Notes: a model not told the origin generated them from the letters alone. Positions 45,450-54,211 are shown, counted from the stretch's first letter. The stretch: DNA of 64,000 bases from Bacillota bacterium (GCA_023391695.1 JAEWAK010000008.1:106925-170924); one strand, 5' to 3'. Numbers and translations: made by a program.

Positions 45450-46100
45450 ATGATATATATGATAAATACGGATAAATTAAATGATGATATGTTATTTGAG
45501 GATTACTATAAGGTAATGTCTGCATACCGGCAGAATAAAATCATGAAATATAAATTCAGGAAAGACAGAAATCTAAGTCTTGGAGCCGGTATGCTTCTTG
45601 ATTACGGATTAAAACAATATGGCCTTAATGAATGCAATATGAGATATGCGGCCGGTAACAACGAGAAACCGTATTTTGCAGACCGGCCCGAGATACATTT
45701 TAATATATCGCATTCAGGAACTATGGTTATCTGTTCCTTTGCCAATACAGAAATAGGTGTTGACATAGAGAAAATAACAAGTGTTGATTTTGATATCGCC
45801 AGAAGATTTTTCTGCACTTCCGAATATGAATATATATTAAGCCAAACCTCCGATATGGGAAGAAAAGAAGCTTTCTTCCGAATATGGGTATTGAAAGAAA
45901 GCTTTATGAAAATAACAGGTCTTGGCATGAGTCTTTTGACTGATTCCTTTGAGATCATTCCGGGAGATAATATTACTGTGAAACACAGTGTAGATGATCA
46001 GATATATAATTTTAAAGAATATAAAACAGATGAGTACAGGATTGCGGTGTGCAGTACAATGGCAGAGTTCGGAGAAAGTATTGAAATAGTGAAATATTAA
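45450..46100 (+). CDS. Sfp-type 4'-phosphopantetheinyl transferase
   Basis: This 216-residue enzyme activates carrier domains by attaching phosphopantetheine from CoA. Visible are the Sfp-family motifs KPYF, HFNISHSG, IGVDIEK and the FFRIWVLKESFMK block. The start is placed at 45450 (or 45459), because the protein family begins at MIY-like sequence and the upstream codons to 45393 are translated hairpin repeat. It should modify all ACP/PCP domains of the cluster. The only ribosome site is the GGGAG of the repeat array, about 12 bases upstream. Confidence 0.93.
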   Translation: MIYMINTDKLNDDMLFEDYYKVMSAYRQNKIMKYKFRKDRNLSLGAGMLLDYGLKQYGLNECNMRYAAGNNEKPYFADRPEIHFNISHSGTMVICSFANTEIGVDIEKITSVDFDIARRFFCTSEYEYILSQTSDMGRKEAFFRIWVLKESFMKITGLGMSLLTDSFEIIPGDNITVKHSVDDQIYNFKEYKTDEYRIAVCSTMAEFGESIEIVKY

Positions 46101-46631
46101 ACCGGGCCGTATTGATATCCCTGCTTTTTTGTTGCGCCAATTTATCCAATCAAAACTTTTCCATTACTTCAAGTGTATTTCCATCAATATTCAGTTCTCA
46201 TTCGACTGATTCAGCGGGGGTTGGCATTGAAGCGGTCAACTTTTATAATAGTGTTAAACCGGCTTGAGGTAGAAAGGATAATTGCCGTAAGAAATTTTAA
46301 AGGACTAAAATAGCAATAGGGAAAAAGATTACTGTTCAATCTTACTATTGATTTCTGGATTAAGTACATTTAAACTAAATATAAGAGTTCCTTTTATACA
46401 AGAGTTTTTTTTGTGTATCTTCAGGACAGTAGATACCTTAATCAAAAGTGAAGCTGTTCTGTTAACTCAAAGCGGATACTTGCCTTCCGCTTTGCTATAT
46501 GCTCATAACCTGTTACACAGCTATACTGCCGTTTTAACGGAGGCCCCCCGGCGGCCGCTGATAGTTTAAGTCTAAACCCGCCTGCACAAGACGAAAGACT
46601 TCACTGACAGGTTAAAACTAAGTAATAGAGA
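46101..46631. other. Intergenic region with hairpin repeat, copy 2
   Basis: No gene is recognised in these 531 bases. The stem CAAAGCGG/CCGCTTTG at 46468-46494 matches 43788-43813. A short reading frame at 46348 lacks a ribosome site and protein-like composition. The region marks the right border of the biosynthetic cluster. Confidence 0.55.
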
Positions 46632-47882
46632 ATGAGAAATGATATGTCAATCCATGTAGTAAACGAAGCGAAAAGATGTTTGAACTGTAAAAAACCCCTA
46701 TGCCGGGTTGGATGTCCCATTGAGACGCCGATTCCCCATATGATCGAGCTTTTCTTAAACGGAGAAATGATGGAGGCCGGGAAAGAGGTTTTTAAAAATA
46801 ATCCCTTATCCATTGTCTGTTCCCTTATCTGCGATCACGAAAAGCAATGCGAAGGACATTGCATTCTAAATAAAAAAAGTTCCCCGGTACACATCAGCAG
46901 TATTGAAAATTATATATCGGAAGCTTATTTTGACCGTATGGAAATTGAGACTCCAGAGAAAAACGGAATAAAATCAGCGATTATCGGTTCCGGTCCCGCA
47001 GGCATCACTATTGCGGTCATATTAGCCGCAAGAGGCTATGATGTCACCATATTTGAGGGGAAAGATAAAATAGGAGGAGTACTTCGCTACGGTATTCCGG
47101 ATTTCCGTCTGCCCAAAACCATACTGGAAAGATACCGGGATAAATTAAAGAAAATGGGTATAAAGATCCGTCCCAATACGGTGATCGGTTTGACACTTAC
47201 CGTTGACGACCTGATAAAGGACGGATATAAGTCGATTTTCATCGGAACCGGCGTATGGAAACCCTACAGTCTCAGGATTAAAGGAGAAAGCCTGGGACAT
47301 GTTCATTATGCTATTAATTATCTTACCAATCCGGATGTTTATGACCTGGGAGAGAATGTGATCGTCATCGGTGCCGGCAATTCCGCCATGGATGTGGCAA
47401 GAACGGTTATCCGGAAGGGAAGTCCGAATGTTACGGTTTTTTCAAGACCGGAAACGGCATCCGCCAGCCCCAGAGAGATCGAATATGCCAAGATAGACGG
47501 TATAAAGTTTGAATATGAAACTGCTCCGGTTGAAATTACGGACGAGGGTGTGATTTTCCGCAAAGTAAAGGTAGATGAAAATGAAAATATGATCTGGGAA
47601 GATGAAGAAACCTTTTTCCGAGAGGCAGATTCGGTCATCATATCCATCAGCCAGGGCCCCAGGAACCGGATCATATCCACTACTTCCGGAATTGATGTAG
47701 ATAAGAAAGGCCTTGTGGTAACGGATCAGAAAGGGGAAACCACCAGGGCCGGTATCTTCGCTTCCGGTGATGTGGTCCAGGGTGCAAAGACGGTAGTTGA
47801 GGCAGTTAAGTATTCGAAGATGGTGGCGGATGAAATGGATAAGTATATGAAAATGGTAAGTGAAGAGGAAGAGAAGGATTAA
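46632..47882 (+). CDS. NADPH-dependent FAD oxidoreductase, glutamate synthase small-subunit type
   Basis: This 416-residue protein has an N-terminal cysteine-rich ferredoxin-like domain (RCLNCKKPLCRVGCP, then CSLICDHEKQCEGHC), an FAD site (GSGPAGI), a second nucleotide site (VIGAGNSAMDVA) and the GltD C-terminal signature (FASGDVVQGAKTVVEAV). In anaerobes such proteins act as GltD/SudA- or NfnB-like electron-transfer subunits. No large glutamate synthase or NfnA gene is adjacent. The start may be 46632 or 46644; neither has a strong ribosome site. It is followed directly by a strong terminator and seems to be a single-gene unit. Confidence 0.88.
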   Translation: MRNDMSIHVVNEAKRCLNCKKPLCRVGCPIETPIPHMIELFLNGEMMEAGKEVFKNNPLSIVCSLICDHEKQCEGHCILNKKSSPVHISSIENYISEAYFDRMEIETPEKNGIKSAIIGSGPAGITIAVILAARGYDVTIFEGKDKIGGVLRYGIPDFRLPKTILERYRDKLKKMGIKIRPNTVIGLTLTVDDLIKDGYKSIFIGTGVWKPYSLRIKGESLGHVHYAINYLTNPDVYDLGENVIVIGAGNSAMDVARTVIRKGSPNVTVFSRPETASASPREIEYAKIDGIKFEYETAPVEITDEGVIFRKVKVDENENMIWEDEETFFREADSVIISISQGPRNRIISTTSGIDVDKKGLVVTDQKGETTRAGIFASGDVVQGAKTVVEAVKYSKMVADEMDKYMKMVSEEEEKD

Positions 47883-47887
47883 GAAAA

Positions 47888-47924
47888 TTAAGACGCCGCT
47901 AAATAATCGGCGTCTTAATTTTTC
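47888..47924 (+). terminator. Rho-independent terminator after the oxidoreductase gene
   Basis: A perfect 11-bp stem TTAAGACGCCG/CGGCGTCTTAA with a 9-base loop is followed by TTTTTC. It begins five bases after the stop codon. Confidence 0.93.
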
Positions 47925-47970
47925 TTAATTTTTCTCCTCTTTCCTCTTAATTTTTTTAAGCTATTATAAA
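47914..47970 (+). promoter_or_regulatory. Promoter with CTTAAT direct repeats (two-component operon)
   Basis: CTTAATTTTT occurs at 47914, 47924 and 47946; the last two are exactly 22 bp apart, and an AT-rich -10-like TATTATAAA follows at 47962. The same arrangement is found at 50933/50955. This suggests binding of an OmpR-type regulator dimer on one DNA face, probably the regulator encoded at 48859. Confidence 0.55.
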
Positions 47971-48025
47971 GTAAAGCTTGGAAAAACAACGAGCATAACG
48001 AAACATGAAATCAGGAGGAGAAATT

Positions 48026-48207
48026 ATGAAGTTTACGGTACAACGTTTCATTATGACAGAACAAATACTATTGTTAGAGACGTAGCAATAAATCTTACCA
48101 AAATTCATTTATCGAATAACAAAATTGAGGCTAACGCAGAGGAACTTGTTATAAAGGATATTGAGCATGATATCGAAGTAGATCTGCTAGATATGAAGGG
48201 GAGATAG
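48026..48207 (+). pseudogene. Frameshifted small gene (about 60 codons)
   Basis: An excellent site (AGGAGGAG, 5 bases before ATG) starts a frame that stops after 19 codons. The neighbouring frame is open from there to a TAG at 48205 and looks protein-like (YGTTFHYDRTNTIV, then NLTKIHLSNN and KIEANAEELVIKDI). One missing base near codon 4 would join them into a protein beginning MKFYGTTFHYD. The next gene starts two bases after the stop. I do not recognise the family. Either a frameshift mutation or a sequencing error is possible. Confidence 0.55.
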
Positions 48208-48209
48208 AA

Positions 48210-48785
48210 ATGGAAAACAGAGAAGTCACGAAAGATTTGGTGGTCCCTAAGAACAAAAGAAGAACAGCGATATTCCTGTTATTCTCGCTGTTTTGCGTCG
48301 TGAGTCTCGGCGCGAGTTATATTGTAGACTTTGCAAACCACGATAGCATCACATGGTCGGCTTATGTATTTTGCGCGGTGCCGCTTGTTTGGGTAGTTGC
48401 ACTTCCGCTGTTTATGGTAAAGGGGAAGAAACATTGGTTCTCCCTATCGGCTTTTTCGGTTGTGTTCCTCCCGTTTTTATATTTCCTTGAGCGGGCGATA
48501 GACTCAAGTAATTGGTTTTTGCCAATTGGTCTCCCTGTGGGTGCGACCATAATCTTGATCCTATGGGCAGCGTCTCTGCTATTAAAGCTCGTCAAGGTTA
48601 ATAAATGGTATTTAACAGCGGGTATTATAGCGGCCGGCGGATTTGTCTTTGAATTTGTTGCAATACGCTCCGTCGTTAATTTTCTGGGGCACCCCATATC
48701 CGCATGGGTGAGTATGGCCGCCATATTCGTTTTCGCGGTTATTTCCCTTTTAATTGTAATCATAGGATATATATTTGATAAGTAG
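48210..48785 (+). CDS. Six-segment membrane protein of unknown function
   Basis: This 191-residue protein has a charged N terminus and about six hydrophobic segments (near 22-40, 48-70, 78-92, 102-122, 130-150 and 160-188). I recognise no family motif. It has a GGGGAGAT site and lies between the frameshifted small gene and the two-component system, probably in the same operon. A sensor-accessory or resistance role is conceivable but unsupported. Confidence 0.75.
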   Translation: MENREVTKDLVVPKNKRRTAIFLLFSLFCVVSLGASYIVDFANHDSITWSAYVFCAVPLVWVVALPLFMVKGKKHWFSLSAFSVVFLPFLYFLERAIDSSNWFLPIGLPVGATIILILWAASLLLKLVKVNKWYLTAGIIAAGGFVFEFVAIRSVVNFLGHPISAWVSMAAIFVFAVISLLIVIIGYIFDK

Positions 48786-48858
48786 TGCATAATCTATTTG
48801 GGCACTCTTGAATTGTCCTTGCGAAAGAGTTATAGTAGCATACGGGAGGTGATCAACC

Positions 48859-49551
48859 ATGACAGACGTTTTAATTGCCGACGACGATAAGAATATTACG
48901 GTACTAATTTCCGACAGCTTGGCGGATGAAGGTTTGAGCACAGCGGTTGTCCACGACGGATTGTCGGCTGTGGATGCGGTTAGCCGCGAGAATTTCCGAC
49001 TGATTTTGCTTGATATCATGATGCCGCAAATGGATGGGCTTGAGGTTTGCCGGGAAATCAGAAACAAAACAAACGCTCCCCTCCTTTTCGTGACGGCGAA
49101 AAACAGAACGATAGATACCATAGTTGGCCTTGAAATTGGCGGTGATGATTATATTACCAAGCCTTTCGTTGTGGAGGAATTGGTTGCGAAGGTCAAGGCG
49201 CATATTCGCAGAGACAAGCGAAGCGATCTCAAAATGCCGGATAATAACACGGTAGTGATGGGCGATTTGGTGATTTACCGCGACAACTACGAGGTTACGA
49301 AAGCCGGAAACCGCATAGAGCTATCCACCAGGGAGTTTCAGCTTTTGCTGTATATGCTCGACAATATCGGCAAGGTTTTAACGCGAGAACAAATTTTTGA
49401 CGCAGTGTGGGGCATCGATTATTCAGATATTGGAACGGTCACGGTCACCATCAAGAATCTGCGTGATAAAATTGAGGACGGGAACAAAATCATCAAAACC
49501 GTTTGGGGTGTTGGTTATAAGTTGGTAAGCCCTGTGGGGGATGCATGTTGA
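48859..49551 (+). CDS. OmpR-family response regulator
   Basis: This is a 230-residue regulator with a receiver domain (acidic DDD at the N terminus, phospho-acceptor Asp in ILLDIMMPQMDG, Lys in YITKPF) and a winged-helix DNA-binding domain ending in IKTVWGVGYKL. It starts after GGGAGGTG. The last codons overlap the kinase gene start by 7 bases. It likely controls its own promoter and the envelope operon beginning after 50985, as both carry the same direct-repeat pair. Confidence 0.95.
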   Translation: MTDVLIADDDKNITVLISDSLADEGLSTAVVHDGLSAVDAVSRENFRLILLDIMMPQMDGLEVCREIRNKTNAPLLFVTAKNRTIDTIVGLEIGGDDYITKPFVVEELVAKVKAHIRRDKRSDLKMPDNNTVVMGDLVIYRDNYEVTKAGNRIELSTREFQLLLYMLDNIGKVLTREQIFDAVWGIDYSDIGTVTVTIKNLRDKIEDGNKIIKTVWGVGYKLVSPVGDAC

Positions 49552-50840
49552 GCCTGAAATACAGAATACCCTTGATGTTGATGATTGTATTTGTACTTAA
49601 TATCGTGCTGCTCTTTTTATTTATTTTCTTTTATACCGTGCCGGATTTGCAGGAAGGCATTGCGATCTATCAAGAGGAAGCCGCACGAGATGTGGATGAA
49701 ATTGCCGCATACCTGGAGAATAAATCCTATGATGAAGCAATTGCGTTTGTGACAAGCAAAACGATCGAAGACAGGCAGCTTTCTTTTGTACTTGAGAACG
49801 TAATAACAAAGGAGCAAACTCTTGTTTCGGAGCCGCGATGGGGTGGAATGAATTTTTCCGCCATGCGTTCGGTTGATTTGACGGAGGGCAGCTATGCACT
49901 TATTCTACGAAGCGATGTCCATCTTTTTTACAGTCTGGATGGAACTATATTACGTTTGGCGATTATAGAGTGCTTTGTACTTTTTGCATCATTGGTGATT
50001 GTCGCCTGCATCATGCACAGTCTCTATGTGAAACCCCTGAAACACTTGTCTGGTGAAATCGAGTGTTTCCATAAAAACGATGCGACGCTCAAAAACTCCG
50101 AAAGAAGTGATGAAATCGGCAGTTTAGAAAGAAGTTTTTTTCATATGACAGAGGAGTTACGGGCGGAAAAAGAAAACCAGAACCACATTATCGCGTCCAT
50201 TTCACACGACATTAAAACGCCGCTTACGTCCGTCATGGGATTTTCTGAACGCCTTATAAAAAAGGACTTGGACACAGATAAGCGAGCAGCATATCTGAAA
50301 AGCATTTACAGGCAGAGCAAAAACATTGAAGCGATCGTAGATGAGTTTGACGAGTACCTGAGTTTTTCTATGAACAGCGTCAATACGCTGCAAAAATTAA
50401 GCGTTTCTTTCGTATACGAATTGTTAAAGGACGAATATACAGAAACCTGCAAGAATCAAAGTGTTGTTTTGGAACTTCAAAATCAATGCCTGCCTGGTTC
50501 ATCGGTCAATATCGACGTTGTGAAAATGAGGCGGGTGTTTGCCAATCTCATCGGGAATTCCATACGACATAATGAAATCGATGGGCTGGAGATTCGCATC
50601 GCATTAAAGAACATAGCGGATGATGTGCAAATTACAGTATCCGATAACGGAAAAGGTGTGCCGGAGCCGGAGCTTGCGCATATTTTTGAACCTTTTTTCA
50701 CGTCGGATAAGAGCAGAAAGATGTCAGGTTTAGGGCTCTCCATTTGCTCCCAGATTATTAAGTCACATGGCGGTGACATCAAGGCTATGAATACACCAGG
50801 CGGCTTTTCTGTCATCCTCCATATTCCCAGTGTGGACTGA
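49545..50840 (+). CDS. Sensor histidine kinase
   Basis: This is a 431-residue membrane kinase: two transmembrane segments (about 10-30 and 145-165) frame a roughly 115-residue outer sensor domain. A HAMP region follows, then the H-box (SISHDIKTPLTS), N-box (NLIGNSIRHN) and G-boxes (DNGKGVPE, GLGLSICSQII). The start overlaps the regulator gene, so the two are coupled. A strong terminator follows. The neighbouring membrane and envelope genes suggest sensing of cell-envelope stress or an antimicrobial (inference). Confidence 0.94.
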   Translation: MLSLKYRIPLMLMIVFVLNIVLLFLFIFFYTVPDLQEGIAIYQEEAARDVDEIAAYLENKSYDEAIAFVTSKTIEDRQLSFVLENVITKEQTLVSEPRWGGMNFSAMRSVDLTEGSYALILRSDVHLFYSLDGTILRLAIIECFVLFASLVIVACIMHSLYVKPLKHLSGEIECFHKNDATLKNSERSDEIGSLERSFFHMTEELRAEKENQNHIIASISHDIKTPLTSVMGFSERLIKKDLDTDKRAAYLKSIYRQSKNIEAIVDEFDEYLSFSMNSVNTLQKLSVSFVYELLKDEYTETCKNQSVVLELQNQCLPGSSVNIDVVKMRRVFANLIGNSIRHNEIDGLEIRIALKNIADDVQITVSDNGKGVPEPELAHIFEPFFTSDKSRKMSGLGLSICSQIIKSHGGDIKAMNTPGGFSVILHIPSVD

Positions 50841-50881
50841 TGTTTCGCCAGGGCTTTTTATAATTTAAGATAGATAATATG

Positions 50882-50919
50882 AAATCGGGCGGGTCGAAAA
50901 GGACTCTCCCGATTTTTTT
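50882..50919 (+). terminator. Rho-independent terminator after the kinase gene
   Basis: The stem AAATCGGG/CCCGATTT, with an inner GGGTC/GGACT helix, is followed by a run of seven Ts. Confidence 0.9.
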
Positions 50920-50920
50920 G

Positions 50921-50985
50921 CTTATAATTTTTCATAATTTTTTTCCTCTTGCCCCTTAATATTTCTTCTATACACTATATAAGGA
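50921..50985 (+). promoter_or_regulatory. Promoter with 22-bp-spaced direct repeats (envelope operon)
   Basis: CATAATTTTTTT at 50933 and CTTAATATTT at 50955 are 22 bp apart, as at 47924/47946, and are followed by TATATAAGG. The shared TTTTCCTCTT-like spacer strengthens the match. The 257 bases that follow, up to the small peptide gene at 51243, show no convincing gene; they may be a long leader or decayed sequence. Confidence 0.55.
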
Positions 50986-51242
50986 AGACTAGTTCGGTGT
51001 CATATCTTGCGCGGCATATCCTGCTAATGAACAGACATCGTCGGTAGAAGAATTGACGGTCACCATGCTTACAATTATTCGCAGTAGAGGCCTCAAACAA
51101 CGTAATATCAGCGATGCCCGACAGGCTGTTCCCCAATGAGTTTATGAGTAGAATTTATCCGAATATGCGTTGGTGAGATCTGGATAATCTGAATAAAGTC
51201 AAAAGCTCAATTGAATTAGGTTTTTCAATGGAGGTGAAAGTT

Positions 51243-51338
51243 ATGGGTAAGATCATAGGCGCTATTGTGTGTTTAGCGGCAATTATAACTATATTAAGTC
51301 TATCAGTGATCACGGTGACGAAAAAATCACGATCATGA
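51243..51338 (+). CDS. 31-residue single-span membrane peptide
   Basis: ATG follows TGGAGGTGAAAG with ideal spacing. The peptide has MGK, then a roughly 22-residue hydrophobic helix (IIGAIVCLAAIITILSLSVI) and a basic tail VTKKSRS. It is too short to classify. It heads the putative envelope operon and might modulate a partner membrane protein, for example the kinase or a downstream protein. Its strong ribosome site and clean topology argue that it is real. Confidence 0.6.
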   Translation: MGKIIGAIVCLAAIITILSLSVITVTKKSRS

Positions 51339-51400
51339 TCAAAGGAGGAAACAATAAAAAATGCTAACGTTAATAAATGAAGGTATCGGAGGGCACGGTT

Positions 51401-51979
51401 ATGAGCTACACAGGAAAACTTGAAAAGTGGATACGAAATGTGACAGTGCCTCCTATATTGGCACTGTTAATGCTGACAACACTTTGGATATTTAGGTCAG
51501 ATATTTATGGGGGGAATACAGGTTTTATTTTATCAATCGTATTACTAACCATATTGCCCATTGCTGCTTATCCGCTTCAGACGGTTCTCCCCAAGTGGAA
51601 GAACAAAGGCAGAGAGGGCCAGCGTAATCTGGCTATGTGGATGGCAGTGTTTGGATATATATTGGGAATCAGTTATACGCTTGCCTTTAGGGCCACTAAA
51701 GAATTACTGCTTGTCTATCTTTTATATTTTTTTTCGGGTGTACTTATCTTTGTTTTTAATAAATTATTTAAGATCAGAGCAAGCGGACACGCTTGCGGCG
51801 TAGCTGGGCCAATCATAATTTTATTATATATGATGGGCTGGATTGCTCTTGTTAACCTTGTGATTCTCATTGTTGTATATTGGGCATCACTTAATAGGAA
51901 GCGTCACACACTTTTGGAATTGCTTTTAGGAAGCGTTCTCCCGGTTATTGCTTTCATATTGGCTTTATTGCTTATATAA
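51401..51979 (+). CDS. Integral membrane protein, PAP2-phosphatase-like
   Basis: The protein has 192 residues from the ATG at 51401, which is preceded by CGGAGGGC; an in-frame ATG at 51377 is less well placed. About six hydrophobic segments are visible. The segment KIRASGHACGVAGP and the late loop LLELLLGSVLP resemble the second half of PAP2/undecaprenyl-phosphatase-like proteins, but the full KxxxxxxRP signature is not obvious. A role in lipid-carrier or phospholipid metabolism fits the neighbouring VTT and glycosyltransferase genes. Confidence 0.6.
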   Translation: MSYTGKLEKWIRNVTVPPILALLMLTTLWIFRSDIYGGNTGFILSIVLLTILPIAAYPLQTVLPKWKNKGREGQRNLAMWMAVFGYILGISYTLAFRATKELLLVYLLYFFSGVLIFVFNKLFKIRASGHACGVAGPIIILLYMMGWIALVNLVILIVVYWASLNRKRHTLLELLLGSVLPVIAFILALLLI

Positions 51980-52082
51980 AAGCCAGATGTGTAGATACAT
52001 TCAGTAAAAAAAGATTTGATCAAAGTGTAGGGCGCACTTAAGAGGGAGGGATAATAATATCAAAAAAAAAGTATCTTTAGCA

Positions 52083-52646
52083 ATGACATTCAACCTACTG
52101 TCAATTATAGGATTACTTGGAACAGTCATACTTTGTATTTACGGATACAGGACAGGAATAACCACATCTTTTAGCAGGTTATATATTTTTATAGAACAGT
52201 GCGGTATTTGGGGACCATTGATATTTGTTTTCATACAGATCATACAGGTTGTTATCCCGATTCTTCCAGGGGGTATCAGTTGCGCTTACGGAGTGCTTCT
52301 TTTCGGACCGGGTTACGGCTTTATTTATAACTATCTCGGCATTGTCATTGGCTCTGTCTGTGCTTTCCTTATGGCTAGGCAACTTGGAAAACCGTTTCTA
52401 CAAAAAATCACGCCGGTTAGAATCTATCAGAAGTATATTAGCTGGCTGGACAAGGGCAGTTGGTTTGACAATCTGTTTGCTTTAGGAATTTTTCTGCCGG
52501 GTGCCCCGGATGATTTTCTGTGTATGTTGGCTGGCATCACGAAAATGAAGCTGAGAAAATTTATTATAATCCTTATACTGTGCAAGCCAGGTGCACTTTT
52601 TATATATAGCATGGGCTTATCAACAGCAATTGGTTGGATTGCCTGA
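52083..52646 (+). CDS. TVP38/TMEM64 (VTT domain) membrane protein
   Basis: This is a 187-residue membrane protein of the DedA/VTT superfamily. It shows the re-entrant-loop motif PGGISCAYGVLLFGP followed by GFIYNYLGIVIGS and the second loop FLPGAPDDFLCMLAG. VTT proteins are linked to lipid scrambling and envelope homeostasis. The ATG at 52083 has no ribosome site; the site GGAGGG (52044) instead points to an in-frame ATC at 52059, giving an N terminus KKKVSLAM. Either a rare start codon or a mutated start is possible. Confidence 0.82.
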   Translation: MTFNLLSIIGLLGTVILCIYGYRTGITTSFSRLYIFIEQCGIWGPLIFVFIQIIQVVIPILPGGISCAYGVLLFGPGYGFIYNYLGIVIGSVCAFLMARQLGKPFLQKITPVRIYQKYISWLDKGSWFDNLFALGIFLPGAPDDFLCMLAGITKMKLRKFIIILILCKPGALFIYSMGLSTAIGWIA

Positions 52647-52706
52647 TATTGAGGAGAAAAGTGATGCTTTAAATTCCATGTTGATACAAAATAGGAGGTT
52701 GAAAAC

Positions 52707-53951
52707 TTGATGATGTTTAAAATATTTGAATATATTATTGTTTTTTTGGGTATGCTGACCAGCTTATATGCAGCATATTTTATACTGATAGCTCTTTGGG
52801 GTGAAGTTAGGAAAAAGAGAAAGACAAAAACAAATGAAATATCACCTGTTACGCGATTTGCGCTGGTAGTGGCGGCTCGAAACGAGGCTGCAGTAATTGG
52901 TAATCTGATCAATAGCCTGCAACAGCAGAATTATCCGAAGGATTTGTATGATATTTATGTAGCACCAAATAATTGTGCCGATAACACGCGCGAAATTGCT
53001 ATTTCACATGGGGCAAATATTTTTGACCCACAGGGGATAATACGTTCCAAAGGTGATGTTCTGTCCCAATTTGTTAAAATGTGTATGGAAGGAAAAAAAT
53101 ATGATGCTATTTGCGTATTTGATGCAGATAACATTGTACATGCAGATTTTTTACAAAAAATGAATAATGAAAAACTTGCAGGCGCCAACATTGCACAAGG
53201 CTTTAAAAACAGTAAAAATCCCGCAGACAGCGGTATTGCTACAAGTTTTTCAATTTATTACTGGATGATCGGACGCTTTTATAATAGCAGCAGAGAAGTA
53301 CTGGGTCTTTCAAGCTTTATAACCGGAACCGGGTTTATGGTCACAATTTCATTCTTCGAAAAAATAAGCGGATGGAATACCCGAACTATTACCGAGGACT
53401 TTGAGTTTAGCGCACAATGTGTTCTAGCCGGAGAAAGAGTGCATTATGTGCCGGATGCAATTGTTTATGATGAGCAGCCGCTTACCTTTAAGCAATCATG
53501 GAAACAGCGCAGACGATGGAGTACAGGTTTTTTTGAATGTGGAAAAATTTATCTTGGAGATTTGTTTAAACATGCGGTTGACAATCGAAAAGCCGTAAGT
53601 TTGGATCTGACTATGACCTATATGGGACCTATGATTTTTATTTTATCTATTATTGTATTTGTAGGCCAGATTGGACTTATGGGATTCCGATTTTATTTAC
53701 ACTACCCAACCGGACAACCGCAATTTTTATTGGCTTGTTTGAATTCGGGCTTACTACTTTGTATTTTGCTGGCGGCTTTTATCACTTATATAAGCAACAG
53801 GCATACATCTCAGGGAATGGGCAGAGGAATTGTTTTTTTTATCTTATTTGTAATAAGCTGGATACCAATTAATTTCGTAAGTCTTTTTAAAAAGCAAAGA
53901 AAATGGGAGCCTATTACACATATAAGAGCAATTACACTGAATGATATATAA
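52707..53951 (+). CDS. Processive family 2 glycosyltransferase
   Basis: This 414-residue membrane glycosyltransferase has an N-terminal membrane helix, a GT-A domain (VVAARNEAAVIG, VAPNNCADNT, FDADN as DxD, TEDFEFS) and QRRRWSTGF, the QxxRW signature of processive GT2 enzymes such as hyaluronan and N-acetylglucosamine polymerases. Three or four membrane segments follow (about 305-395). The start is TTG or one of the two following ATGs behind AGGAGG. It probably transfers sugars to a surface polymer or lipid, with the VTT and PAP2-like proteins as partners. Confidence 0.9.
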   Translation: MMMFKIFEYIIVFLGMLTSLYAAYFILIALWGEVRKKRKTKTNEISPVTRFALVVAARNEAAVIGNLINSLQQQNYPKDLYDIYVAPNNCADNTREIAISHGANIFDPQGIIRSKGDVLSQFVKMCMEGKKYDAICVFDADNIVHADFLQKMNNEKLAGANIAQGFKNSKNPADSGIATSFSIYYWMIGRFYNSSREVLGLSSFITGTGFMVTISFFEKISGWNTRTITEDFEFSAQCVLAGERVHYVPDAIVYDEQPLTFKQSWKQRRRWSTGFFECGKIYLGDLFKHAVDNRKAVSLDLTMTYMGPMIFILSIIVFVGQIGLMGFRFYLHYPTGQPQFLLACLNSGLLLCILLAAFITYISNRHTSQGMGRGIVFFILFVISWIPINFVSLFKKQRKWEPITHIRAITLNDI

Positions 53952-54045
53952 AACTGGATTTTTTGTAAACAAATTCTTTGTTAACGAATTGCTGACAGGA
54001 ACATATCTGCTTTTGTTTTTCTTTGATTCCAGCTGTCTTAGCAGT

Positions 54046-54211
54046 GTTATGATACGTTAGTTGAGGTTGAAGATTCCGGTTGGATGAAAGAGTTAAAACA
54101 ATTAAAAGAAGAGGAGTTTAATATTGGAAGCCCGAGCACTTTGCTATTTATCTTGATAGCTTCGGATTATTTGAAATTATTTCAAGTAATTTCGTAATTA
54201 CGAATGATTAA
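54046..54211 (+). pseudogene. Broken copy of the 56000 immunity gene (3' half)
   Basis: This segment repeats 56192-56359 with scattered substitutions and small deletions that break the frame, but keeps the distinctive ending through TTCGTAATTACGAATGATTAAG. No start or ribosome site is present. Confidence 0.75.
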
